Shown piece after piece: positions 1-9,472 of a stretch of DNA of 64,000 nt. Where the stretch lies: positions 15,141,805 through 15,205,804 of the forward strand of contig NC_133778.1 of the NCBI RefSeq assembly GCF_003597395.2, given 5' to 3'. The position numbers and the translations under genes were made by a program. Position 1 is the first letter of the stretch, and every line of letters starts with the position of its first letter. Below the pieces are notes generated by a model. That model was given only the letters and a program-made list of their open reading frames with translations, was not told the DNA's origin and made no database searches. The stretch is from Chelonoidis abingdonii. Lineage: Eukaryota; Chordata; Testudines; Testudinidae.

Positions 1-154
1 ATGAGTACATCAGTTTTTTTCACAGCTTGCCTAAACAGCCCAGCTAGGACCCTGAGGGGACTGGAGTTTTTAGAAAATGCTCACTGTGTTACAGAGACAC
101 AGACAACTGCTGCAGTAAATGAAACTATAGGGTGTCTGCTTTCTACAAATGATA

Positions 155-343
155 CACCTCTGCCTCGATATAACACTGTCCTTGAGAGCCAAAAAATCTT
201 ACCGCGTTATAGGTGAAACCGTGTTATATTGAACTTGCTTTGATCCATTGGAGTTAACACCCCCCGCCCCCCCGGAGCACTGCTTTACTGTGTTATATCC
301 AAATTCATGTTATAACAGGTGGCGTTATATTGAAGTAGCGGTG
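155..343. mobile_element. Tigger/mariner-type MITE, TA target duplication
   Basis: A 189-bp non-autonomous DNA transposon. The left end (CACCTCTGCCTCGATATAAC) and the reverse complement of the right end (CACCGCTACTTCAATATAAC) match at 17 of 20 positions, and both ends are flanked by TA (153-154 and 344-345), the target duplication of Tc1/mariner/pogo elements. The interior has repeated GTTATA/TATAAC motifs and a C-rich run near 260-272. No transposase is encoded. Assignment to Tigger rather than another TA-targeting group is inferred from the TIR style. Confidence 0.8.
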
Positions 344-492
344 TATATTGTTTTTTATAATGAGGAGCAAAGGAAATTGTAATTAGTACAGATGTACTTG
401 CCACCTTTTGCAATGTATAGCAAGGTAGATGGATCATTAACATTCATTTTTTTCCCCTTTGTAGCCAGCACAGGTCTGGGGCTGTTTTCCAA

Positions 493-668
493 ATGTTGTC
501 AAGAGGGATTTTAATACATTGCTTGAAAGATATGCCTCCTGCTATTTTATTTCTATAAATTCTTGTATAATGAATGCCCATACATTCCTACGGTAGCTTA
601 AGAGACTAGTAAAATGAATTGCTGACTTTTTCTTTTCCTCTGTTCATCAGCAAACCAGGAAAAGTTTA
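493..668. repeat. Left arm of long inverted repeat 1
   Basis: About 175 bp that recurs as a reverse complement at 1145-1320, at roughly 85-90% identity by eye with a few small indels. Landmarks are TTAATACATT, GCTATTTTATTTCTA, GGTAGCTTAAGAG and AGTAAAATGAATTGCTGACT, and the arm ends in CAGCAAACCAGGA. The spacer between arms (669-1144) holds no ORF that I can assign. I see no target duplication at the outer ends, so this could be a foldback element with very long TIRs or an inverted duplication. Confidence 0.85.
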
Positions 669-1144
669 AGTCATTTTAAGTCCTTGGTCAGAGACAAAGT
701 AAAAACATTCGCACTAGGAGTCCTAATATATGTTTGGTCTCTCAGAGAAAAGTATCGTAAGATTTTCACTGCCACCTGAGTGCCACTGCTGATACATCAG
801 TGGATTGCAATTTTTGCCATTCACTCTTAGGAGCCTTAGCCTACCTGAGATGGCCATGAAATTGGTAGCATCTATCTAGGGTAGAGGAAAGCAAGTCAAG
901 GCAGGATACCAAAAAAAAGGACTAAGGTAAACTTTCATATTCCCTGACCCAGGAAATACAGGCTGTACTGTGCCGACATCCATGGAAATCTCACAGGAAA
1001 ACATAACTCCATAGGGTGAAAGAGAAAATTCCCTGGAAACTCCTTTTCGGGGGGTGGGGGAAAAGGGGGAAGAGAGAGACATGTAAAATGAGTCCCTTAG
1101 TAAGAGGGAGACCTACAGTAGTGCTGTAGACTAGAGCTTAAAGA

Positions 1145-1320
1145 GCTGAACTCTTCCTGGTTTGCTGATGAACAGAGAAAAAAAGAGTCAGCAATTCATT
1201 TTACTAGACTCTTAAGCTACCATAGGAATTTATAGGCATTCACTATACAATAAATTCTAGAAATAAAATAGCAAGTGGCATATTTTTCAAGTAATGTATT
1301 AAGATTCCTCTTGACAGCAT
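1145..1320. repeat. Right arm of long inverted repeat 1
   Basis: Reverse-complement partner of 493-668. It starts around CTCTTCCTGGTTTGCTG and ends in CTTGACAGCAT, mirroring ATGTTGTCAAG at the left outer edge. The differences are scattered substitutions and small indels, so the arms have diverged for some time and are not an assembly duplication. Confidence 0.85.
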
Positions 1321-2646
1321 CAGGAAGAGGAAGAGATTATTTGAGACTCGGTTATCAAGAGAAATCTGGGTAATCATTACCATCAGAATGCCATGTTGTA
1401 CTTATCTCAGAGTCACACATTGGAAAGACGTTGCTTCCACTTCTGGAGCCAGAAACCCCACCTCAGAGCTGTGGGCATTCCTCATGTCTGGCCACTCACT
1501 TATTTTTGCGTTACCACTCAGTACCAAATACTCCCAAAATTCCAGTACCAAGGGGTTAATGAGAAATGAGTTCATACATGTTCAATCTGTATAATTAAAA
1601 AGGAGGAAAGAATCCTAATTCTGGGAAAATAATTGTGCTAGAGAAGTTTTAAATACCATATTTAATCTTTCCTTGGGCTGAGAACCCTTTCTGAAATATG
1701 ATAATCCTCGGTGAGGCTATGAATTCTAAAGCAAAATTCACGCTGACACGAGTAAGTTCTTAAACAGAGCTTGTCTGGTGCATAAAGCTGCGATGCGCCA
1801 GGGCTCTCGCTGTCTGAGCTGTGAGTGACATCAGCAGCAAAGAAAATACGCCAACGTCAACCACTTTCATGAACGTGCAGCAGCCTTTAGGAGGGTTGTG
1901 CGGCGCCTGGGAATCAAAGAGGCTGAAGAGGGGTGGCTGAGAGAGAAAATCTTAGTGAGCAAAGAGGAAGACGCACCAGGCTTCAAGCACCAGGAATGTG
2001 CCTGGTTCATCTTCTGGCCCTGTGCCTCACCCCCGCCGTGGCAAGGACTGTCACTTGAGAAGTGGACTTTTTAGTCACTTGTGATGCTGCAGCGCAACAT
2101 GCAGCAATCAAACTAATTTGGTGCTTACATCATTGTCTTTCAAGATGGATGGTTGCCATCTCAGACAGCATGGTAATTACTGCAGGAGGTCCAGAGATGG
2201 AATAGATTAGATCAAACTACATCTTGGGATGCCAAGAGGGGGTGCTGTGCTGGGAAAGAGAACGGATATATGATTGAGAAGAAATGAATGCCACTCCCAG
2301 CCTTACCTCCCATCTAGCTGGAAATCACCCTCCTTTCTCTTTTAACAAGTCTCAGGATATATCTGTACGGCATGATCCCGCCGCAGCGAGTCTCAGAACC
2401 CAAGTCTGCATTCCAGGGTTATCTTCCTCCCTAGGCTTCAGAGCCTAAGTTCCAGCCTCAGCCCAATCGCAGCCTACACAGTTCTTTTTAGCACTGTAGC
2501 ATGAGCCCCTCCAAGCTCCAGTCTGGAGACCTGGGCTCTGAGACTGGCTGCTGCAGGATCCTGCTTGCTGGGCAGACATATCCTAAGATAGTGGCTCCCT
2601 TTCCTGCTCCTGTGGCTCCTGCCCCTGACTCATACAGGGAAGAAGT
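1321..2646. other. No gene found; apparently single-copy
   Basis: I see no ORF with recognisable protein content and no repeat I can name. The stretch near 1780-1930 has more CpG than its surroundings and non-repetitive, mixed composition, including AAATACGCCAACGTCAACC. It is a weak candidate for conserved non-coding sequence, which only cross-species alignment could show. Confidence 0.5.
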
Positions 2647-2775
2647 ACCATAAATCCAACTGCACAGGCCTTGGGGTAAAAGAAAATACATAGCCAGCTG
2701 ATTTTTAAAAATGCTAGATATTCCCTAATTTAGCTTTCCCATATATTCCCAAACCTACTGAATATTCACAGTAGC
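2647..2775. repeat. Left arm of long inverted repeat 2
   Basis: About 125 bp whose reverse complement lies at 3490-3606. Shared blocks are ACCATAAATCC, CACAGGCCTT, ATAGCCAG.TGATTTT, TATTCCCTAATTTAGCTTTC and ATATTCCCAAACCT. Identity is roughly 80-85% by eye. The 0.7-kb spacer contains a MIR-like SINE at 3085-3330. The arms are unrelated in sequence to inverted repeat 1. Confidence 0.8.
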
Positions 2776-3084
2776 ATTGTCAATGCCTGGGGATCCAGAA
2801 GTTCTCAAGAAAGATTTGGGGAGGAGACTCATTTTGGGGGAAAAGCTTCTTCTGCTGGCGGGCGGAAGAAGATAGAGAAAAAGGCAAGACTACTTCAGAG
2901 GGGAAATACAGAAGCTTCACTGATTCGGCTCCCTTTCCTCTCCTGAGCATCTTTTTCTTCTTCCCTCCAGAGATTCCTACGCTCTGACTTTAAAGGTAGG
3001 CAGTTCTTCGGATTGCTGTATGTCACACTGAGAATGATATTTCAGTGACCTGACATACATGCCAAATAGTAAGAAAAGGTAAAA

Positions 3085-3330
3085 ATACATTGTACTTCTA
3101 TAGATGTTTTTATTTTTTTAATCAGAAGGATCCCACAGCAATTTAAAAGAATTAATTAAGTCTTCCAAGATGACTGTAATGAAAACACAACAATCCCCAT
3201 TTTATGGGTGAGTAAACTAAGAAAGATTAAGTGACTTGCACTCACTCACACAGTGAGTTATTGTCTGAGCTGGGGCTAGAATCAAGATGTCCTGACGCTC
3301 AGTTCCCTGCTCTGACCAATAGGCTAACAT
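3085..3330 (-). mobile_element. MIR/CORE-type SINE, antisense
   Basis: The block CCCCATTTTATGGGTGAGTA, then AAGATTAAGTGACTTGCACT, a CACACAGTGAG box and GGGCTAGAATC follows, in antisense, the MIR/CORE SINE central domain (cattttacagatgagg..aagtgacttgccca..cacacag..gggattcgaac). The preceding 90 bp (GGATCCCACAGCAATTTAAA..ATTAATTAAG) recurs in a related copy at 32265-32490. It lies between the arms of inverted repeat 2. Confidence 0.75.
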
Positions 3331-3489
3331 ACACAACCCCTTGGCTGTCTCTTATGCGATGTGGTGTATAATTCCGAACTCAGTCTTTTCTGGCGTGTGC
3401 ATTAATGCAAATTGCATTTTATGAAGACGGGAATATACAATACTACAGTCTGTACTATAGAATTAATAAGCATTTACAAATTACTTTTA

Positions 3490-3606
3490 ATCTTCAACAG
3501 GTTTGGGAATATGTGCGAAAGCTAAATTAGGGAATACCTAAAGCTTTTTTAAAATCATCTGGCTATATATTTTCTCTCACTCAAAGGCCTGTGAAGGATT
3601 TATGGT
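3490..3606. repeat. Right arm of long inverted repeat 2
   Basis: Reverse-complement partner of 2647-2775. AGGTTTGGGAATATGTGCG, GAAAGCTAAATTAGGGAATA, AAAATCATCTGGCTAT and GGCCTGTGAAGGATTTATGG mirror the left arm in order. A DNA-transposon-like repeat (3623-3755) begins immediately outside the arm. Confidence 0.8.
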
Positions 3607-3622
3607 CATTAAGTCTTGTCTA

Positions 3623-3755
3623 CACAGATATTAGCCACCACTCTAAAACCAAGGTGAGCTGCACCTGGGCAAACTGCACTGCAGCATTGTTAACCATGTT
3701 TACACTACAGGTTTGCCCTGGTGCAGCTATACTTATGGCAAAGTCTAAAACACCC
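3623..3755. mobile_element. MITE fragment (hAT-like ends)
   Basis: Contains GTCTTGTCTACACAGATATT and, further in, GTTTACACTACAGGTTTGCC. TGTCTACAC/GTGTAGACA is the terminal motif shared by several short DNA elements in this window (3813, 13079, 17351, 26655, 40371, 46430). Element boundaries and target duplication are not resolved. Confidence 0.5.
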
Positions 3756-3812
3756 ATCTTAGAGGTAGAGGAACACAAAAAAGTATTTTTAATATTCTAT
3801 ACACATCATCTA

Positions 3813-4050
3813 AGGGCTGATCTACACTGGCAATTTACAGCGCTGCAACTGTCTTGCTCACGGGTGTGAAAAAAACACCCTCCTGAGCGCAGCAAGTTTC
3901 AGCGGTGTGAAGTGCCAGTGTAGACAGTGCACCAGTGCTAGGAGCTGCGCCCCTCACGGAGGTATTTTTAGAACACTGGGAGAGCTCTCTCCCAGCGCTC
4001 TGCTGTGACCACACACAACACATTCAAGTGCTGCCAGCGTAGACTACCCT
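3813..4050. mobile_element. hAT-like MITE with 20-bp terminal inverted repeats
   Basis: The left end GGGCTGATCTACACTGGCA pairs with the right end TGCCAGCGTAGACTACCC. Internal inverted blocks (TGAAAAAAACACCCTCCTGA..TTTCAGCGGTGTGAAGTG; GGGAGAGCTCTCTCCCAGCG) make the whole element strongly self-complementary. It encodes nothing. A clean 8-bp target duplication was not found. Confidence 0.75.
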
Positions 4051-4385
4051 GAAGCTACTCCTGTAAAATATGTGGGAGATACAGAACACAATGTGGTGTG
4101 ACACATAGGTTTTACTGGGTTCACTTGAGAGGAACTACATAATTTACTCATTCCATAGCACATCACACTAACATATATTATCTACATGCAAATTAGCAAC
4201 TGCAGAGAAGCTGAGAGGGTTTAAATCTCTTGAGTTTGTAAATCACCTTCAAAGTGTTTGTCTCCGTTAGCAATCTGGAACGAGGGAGTGGCTCTGCCAC
4301 GGGACAAAGCAGTTAATCAAAGGAAAGGCTCTTTGGGAGCCAAGAACCATAGCCTCCTGTTTTTTTTCCAGGTCTGTGGATCTTT

Positions 4386-4475
4386 AATAGAATCATAGAA
4401 GATTAGGGTAGGAAGAAACCTCGGGAGGTCATCTAGTCCAACCCCCTGCTCAAAGCAGGGCCCATAGCATCTCAA
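4386..4475 (-). mobile_element. CR1 LINE 3' end, 5'-truncated, antisense
   Basis: AGAATCATAGAAGATTAGGG, then GGAGGTCATCTAGTCCAACC and CCCCTGCTCAAAGCAGG, is the antisense of the CR1 3' untranslated end, which terminates in ATTCTATGATTCT-type repeats. Only the last ~90 bp are present, as is usual for severely 5'-truncated CR1 copies. A 110-codon open frame across this copy on the minus strand is an artefact of the repeat. Confidence 0.9.
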
Positions 4476-6420
4476 GATATCACCTCCCTTCTTTATCTCT
4501 TTGATATAGCATCGCCTGAATTTTCTGGGTTTTTGGAAATCCAGCTGATACAGCCAGGCTTTATCCCCTCTGATAACTGAAACACCAGTTAAAAAACAGT
4601 GGGATATATCCTCAGGTGATATGAATCCATGTATCTCCACTGATGGCAACAGAGTTGGGCGAATTTACACTAGCTGAGGACCTGACCAAGTGTGTCTCAC
4701 CTTGCGTAAGAACGGACATCCTAGTACACATAATTTTAAACACTTCAGAAACCTTTAGAGAAGTTTCTGGAATGTAGAGACCTTCCCAAATGATGTCTTA
4801 GACACTCTGTTCTGGTCCTCAGACTTGGATTAATCTCCTTTATGCTGGAGTTGATTGCCTGGCTGAGGAACTGCATACAAGTTTATTTCAGGGGTGCAGT
4901 ACTGAAGCAATCTAGGAAGTGTTGACAATCCCACACCTCCTCTGAACTTTTCTTCGCTGTGCTCCATTACGGAACCAGGGAAGACAGCAGGTAGGAATTT
5001 CACAGAAGTGCTTGCTGGCTTCCTTTTATGTTAGGCTGAAAATCAATGTTTGCATTCAATAAAAAGAGTACCTGACCCATTCTAGACACTGTGTTGGCAG
5101 ACTGGACTGGCCTTAATGCAAAGATCTCTTTGACCTACCATCCACACTTCAAGAGGCTGAGTGAGGGACCTCATAACTACTGGAAGACCCAGAGGCTGTG
5201 ACTGCCTCATAGAACCATCCGAGTGAGCCTAACACCTGGAGTGAGAATGCTTCATGGGAGAGACAACCCAGAACAGGGTGGAGAAAGGAGAAACATAGCT
5301 GGCCTTTTTGAGGAGGCAAGTGTGTGGGTCAGGACAGATGTCTTGTACAAAAGGAGGTGACCTTAGTCTCAGTAAGGCCACCCATAGCAAAAGCATCATA
5401 AAGGCAGTCAAATGCAGCACAGTAGTCAGACACAGTACATGCTGCTAAGGCACTTGTCAAAATGCACTTCCATTGCCTCTGCTAAGGAACATCCCCAATG
5501 CTCTGTGCACTTGAAGAAACCGACAGGAGACCGTGGGTGAAAGGGATGGAGGCTGCCAGTGATGCCTTCATAAAGTCCATTAACAAGCATTTTGGGGGAA
5601 GATCAGCTCCTCCTCCTCATCTGGGTAAGATGAGCACCCAAACAGGATAAACGATGTTGTTTTATTCTCTGGCTGATGAAGGCTAATGCTAGCAAAAAGC
5701 CTCCATCATCTGTGTTGCTGTGTCGGCTGTCTGCTGCCAGGACACCCACGCAATGAAGTTCCTCTTAATGTCCACTGGATAGGCTTGTGGAGAGAGGGGA
5801 ACATTTTGATAGCTTTTGCCAATGAAAGTCACAACACATGCGGTTTTTAGGGTGGTTCCCAGTACACTGCTGCCAAAATCGCTGGACTTTTATTAGCACC
5901 ACCGCTGTGGGTTCTGCACACAGTCACTGCACCGATGTAAGTGGTGTTGAGGGAGAAAAGAGGTGAGCTCCGTCCAGGCAGGTTGCAGAAAGACAGTCAC
6001 TGAAGCCCTGAGACCCACCCTGGCCTGAATCTGCATAACATGGAGCCTTATTTGAATGTTCATTATTTGAAAAAAATACTGGCAAATACATTTCTCCCAA
6101 ATGACAGTGAAGCCAGCCCATTTGGGCTGATAGGAAAATTTCAAGCTTCACATGTTCTCATCATAGGCAGGTATAGGAGGAATTATACAAAGCTATAAAT
6201 ATACTGGCAGGATCAGACATAATTTTGCTGTAAAATAGGATTTCAAACAGGGACTAGTACCTTCAAAGCAGTCAGAGTGCTTTTTGGGAGGCTCAAAAAC
6301 AAATGCTTGGATTTTCCCTGTAAAGTATGCACACTCATCAAACGAGCATACTCGTAAGGGTTTGAACATTGATTGAAAGGGTCACCAGTTTCAGTGAAAT
6401 ATAGACAAGTACAGTTCTTT
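4476..6420. other. No gene found
   Basis: No repeat that I can name and no convincing exon. The minus strand around 5230-6150 has moderately open frames (60-83 codons) in mixed composition, which might be an old decayed retrocopy, but I recognise no protein family in any frame. I do not call it a pseudogene. Confidence 0.4.
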
Positions 6421-6492
6421 TATTCATAGATTTTAAGGCAATTATAATCACCTAATCTGATCTCCTGTAAAACACTGGCCATAAGATAGCAT
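6421..6492 (-). mobile_element. CR1 LINE 3' end, old, antisense
   Basis: TTCATAGATTTTAAGGCA followed by ATCACCTAATCTGATCTCCT and CTGGCCATAAGA matches, with gaps, the antisense CR1 3' end of the type seen more clearly at 18873 and 21752 (TCATAGA..AAGG..GATCATCTAGTCTGACCTCC..GGCCA). It is more diverged than the other copies. Confidence 0.6.
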
Positions 6493-7514
6493 CTGTGTCC
6501 CAGTTCAACGCAGGTACCTCTGTCTCTTCCCTTCCCTCACCCTCACCTTGGAACCAAGAACATTAGTTCCTCAGTGCTGCTAGCCTTCATGAGTCCTGGA
6601 AGATGCAGCCCCTGCTCATTTTTAAACCCAGATCCCACGCAAACTACTGCAGAATTTTGCCTTCTCTCATTTAAAAGACAAGCTTGCTGTATAAGCTCTC
6701 TCTCATGCAATGTAGTTGTTTATTTAAAAACTGTGCAGTCCCTATGGCACTGAATGATCAGTAGTTGATAGCGAAAGCCATAATTTAACTAAATTCAGCA
6801 GCATATACAGTATTAAGAAGTAGGCTCCCCGTTGATTACTTGGGGCCAGCCTCTCCATAAGGAATGCACATTTTTACATGTCCTTATTCAGTTAGTAGGG
6901 ATGTTGAAAAATCAGGAATGTTTTCTCTTTACAGTATTTATTTCAGATTGTTTTGTTAAAAACAAAAAAATATCCATGCCACATGGTTTGAAATAACTGG
7001 GATTTGCGAGAACAAGGAAAACATTAGCCCTTCGGTTTTATTAATCAGGGACACACCCTTCTGCCATTCAGTGCAATGTAATGCTAAGAAGTACAGAAAC
7101 TATTTTCATATTAAAAACCACAAACTGTGTTGCAGTCACTGTGTTTCAGAAAAATCTCCAGTGACTTCAGTGCCTAAAAGAGCTTAAGACATCAACAACT
7201 CTTCATTCTTTACAGCCACCTGGGCTATTAAGATGAGCTTCTGATGAAGGTCACCTTTCCCTGCATTTGATCCACCATCATTCACTGACTCATAAAGCCC
7301 AGGAGACAGATACATTGTGCTTTGGCACAGTGCTCCCACCTGTTCTGGGGAAACTGTAACAGTTCACTAGATTAAATTGTCAGTGTTACCAGCCAGGGTA
7401 CGCTGCCTCCCATTGAACCATGCACAGCCTGTGATGTACAATGGAATGTAGGTCATAAGAGCGGGGCTTGGCATAGCTACAGCGTTCTTATGAAATGAGC
7501 ATCAGCTGTGAACT

Positions 7515-7655
7515 GAGGTTCAGAGCCCAGGCTCAGCTAAACACCTTGATTCGTTCAAGGTACTTTTTAGCACATGCCTAAACTTGAGCATCTGAGTAGT
7601 GCCATTGATTGAAGTCAGGCACATGCTTAAGTACCTGGCTGAATCAGGACCTAGA
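7515..7655. mobile_element. Palindromic MITE, 'thought-to-be ATGCTTAAG' type
   Basis: TTTAGCACATGCCTAAACTT and GGCACATGCTTAAGTACCT flank a centre with GCCATTGATTGAAGTCAGG, an imperfect hairpin. Related copies, with GCATGTGCTTAA/TTAAGCACATGC arms around a TGAAGTCAATGGGA-like core, occur at 12120, 30540, 35105, 38195 and 43895. I remember such palindromic repeats as common in amniote genomes. Confidence 0.6.
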
Positions 7656-8044
7656 AGAAGAGAAACCCTGTAAGAGCTGAAAGAAGAGCCCATAGTGCCA
7701 GTACTGCTGAAAAGTAGGTTAGAAATAAATTGTTTTAGGAGAGAAATGAGCAATTGCGAAGGTGAGACTAGCGAGTTTCATTCTCCAAGCCCTTCAGTGT
7801 CATTCGCACGGAGTCTCCATTTTCTGCAGGCAGGCTGGTTCCCATGTAAGCTGTAACCAAATCACCAATTCTGAAAAATACTGGTTACCATCACACACAC
7901 ACAGGAGAGTTTTCTCATTGAGAAAATACTTTCTTCCCCTTTCCTTATAAACGTGTTGTGTGAATTTAGTGCTTGTGCAATGTACAGCCATGGAGACCTC
8001 TGGCCACAGGCAGTGGCAGTGCAAGTTTCCTCAGTATTGTTCAT

Positions 8045-8120
8045 TCCCCCTGTAGCATCTGGCACCAGTCATTGTCAGAAGACAGGATACTGGGCTAGAT
8101 GGACCATTGATCTGACCCAG
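8045..8120 (+). mobile_element. CR1-type LINE 3' end
   Basis: CAGAAGACAGGATACTGGGC followed by TAGATGGACCATTGATCTGA and CCCAGCATG is the sense-strand 3' end of a CR1 subfamily (..gatactgggctagatggaccattggtctgacccag). It is a short 5'-truncated copy with no coding part. Confidence 0.7.
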
Positions 8121-9404
8121 CATGTTAAGAAAAAATATAAAAACTCCCAAGAAAGGGGATTATGTATGGAAGATATATATTTAATGGTTCTGTGGCAGTG
8201 GGACACATTAAAAGGAGTTAAAGAATTCTGCAAACAGAGGCTGCGGCGGTATTTGCTCTTGATAAAAATCAATCACTGTGCTGTGACAGTGAGAAACCAA
8301 AAGCAATACAGAATGTGCAGTTATGGGAAGACAAAACAAATGGTGATCTGTGCACGCACATAATGTGCAATCAAACTACAGAGAATTTTAAGGAAACGTA
8401 AGGGTACTAGCAGTACTGTAGACTTGCCCAATTCGTCTCTTTCGGCAGCCTGATTTGCATTCCTCCCCTCTCCCACAAACCCACTTGATAAAATGCTGTC
8501 ATTGATAATGCTAACGATTAGGGACCTCTTGACTTGTTCTGTTAAAAGTCGTGTGTTAAGTCATGGAAGGTGCTGGACGCCACTTACCACCAGGATCAAT
8601 ACAATTATGTTTGTTAAATTCTTGTGCTAGAAACAGAGAAACATTATTGAGTGAAACTGCTGTTTGGAAATGTGAGCAGCTTAAATGTGTCAGCATCTGC
8701 AAAATATAAAGGAAAAACTCCCAGAAGCATCAAACCCCAATTAAAGGGGAAGGTATGTGTACAAGGAATTGGCTTTTAAAAAAATTCCACTAAAAATCCA
8801 TTTACCTTAATCATCAAGGATTTAAATTCTGTGAAGATTTTAAACATTTAACTTGCAAAGGTAAAGTAAATTGATCTCATTATCTTTGGTTCTAGGTTAA
8901 AAGCTAACAAGGTACAGTGAAAACCCAATGGTAAACAGCCATCATATTGTTGCACACCGAAAAGAAAAAATGTAGGAAAAAAGCAAATATAAAATTATTT
9001 AACTCTTTAGGTACAATATAAATTATATATACTGTATACATTTTGCAAACCATTTGTTTTATAGTTTTTGTTTTGTTACAGTCCTTAACAAAAACAGGAC
9101 CCTGGATAAATTTCAGCTGAAGAGCAGTTATTAACCCAAATAGTTTTTTCCCTCCTTCTGGGAATCAGCTGTTTGTTACAATTGACTGGTATGTTTCTCC
9201 CCATTCCCCCATTAACTATCCCCAATAACCTTTTCTATATTCCTCACTCAGCTTGTTGCGTTAAACTGTTCATTGATGTTTCTGCTTTGGAAAATCTCTA
9301 GTGCTACTTGCCCATTCTTATTGCTTACGTATGTTCTATATCCTGATTTTTATTTATATTTATTCCGTTTTCCAACTTCCCTCTCCCAACAAATAGGATT
9401 ATGT
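8121..9404. other. No gene found; AT-rich
   Basis: AT-rich sequence with short A/T runs and no open frame with protein character. The segment around 8440-8580 (GCCTGATTTGCATTCCTCCC, then AAATGCTGTCATTGATAATG) is non-repetitive and contains an octamer-like ATTTGCAT. It may be regulatory, but nothing in the sequence alone proves it. Confidence 0.45.
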
Positions 9405-9472
9405 GATGAGGTGGCCTGAGACAGGAGGGGACTGGACTCAATGACTTAGGATTTCCCTTCCAGTCCTATGTC
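9405..9472 (+). mobile_element. CR1 LINE 3' end
   Basis: GATGAGGTGGCCTGAGACAG, then GGGGACTGGACTCAATGACT and TTCCCTTCCAGTCCTATG follow the CR1 sense-strand end (ggactggactagatgacctc..gtcccttccagtcctatga). It is about 65 bp long and 5'-truncated. Confidence 0.75.

Noticed and set aside
4317..4649. 110-codon minus-strand frame
   Set aside because: Its second half is a translated CR1 3' end and the rest has no family match.
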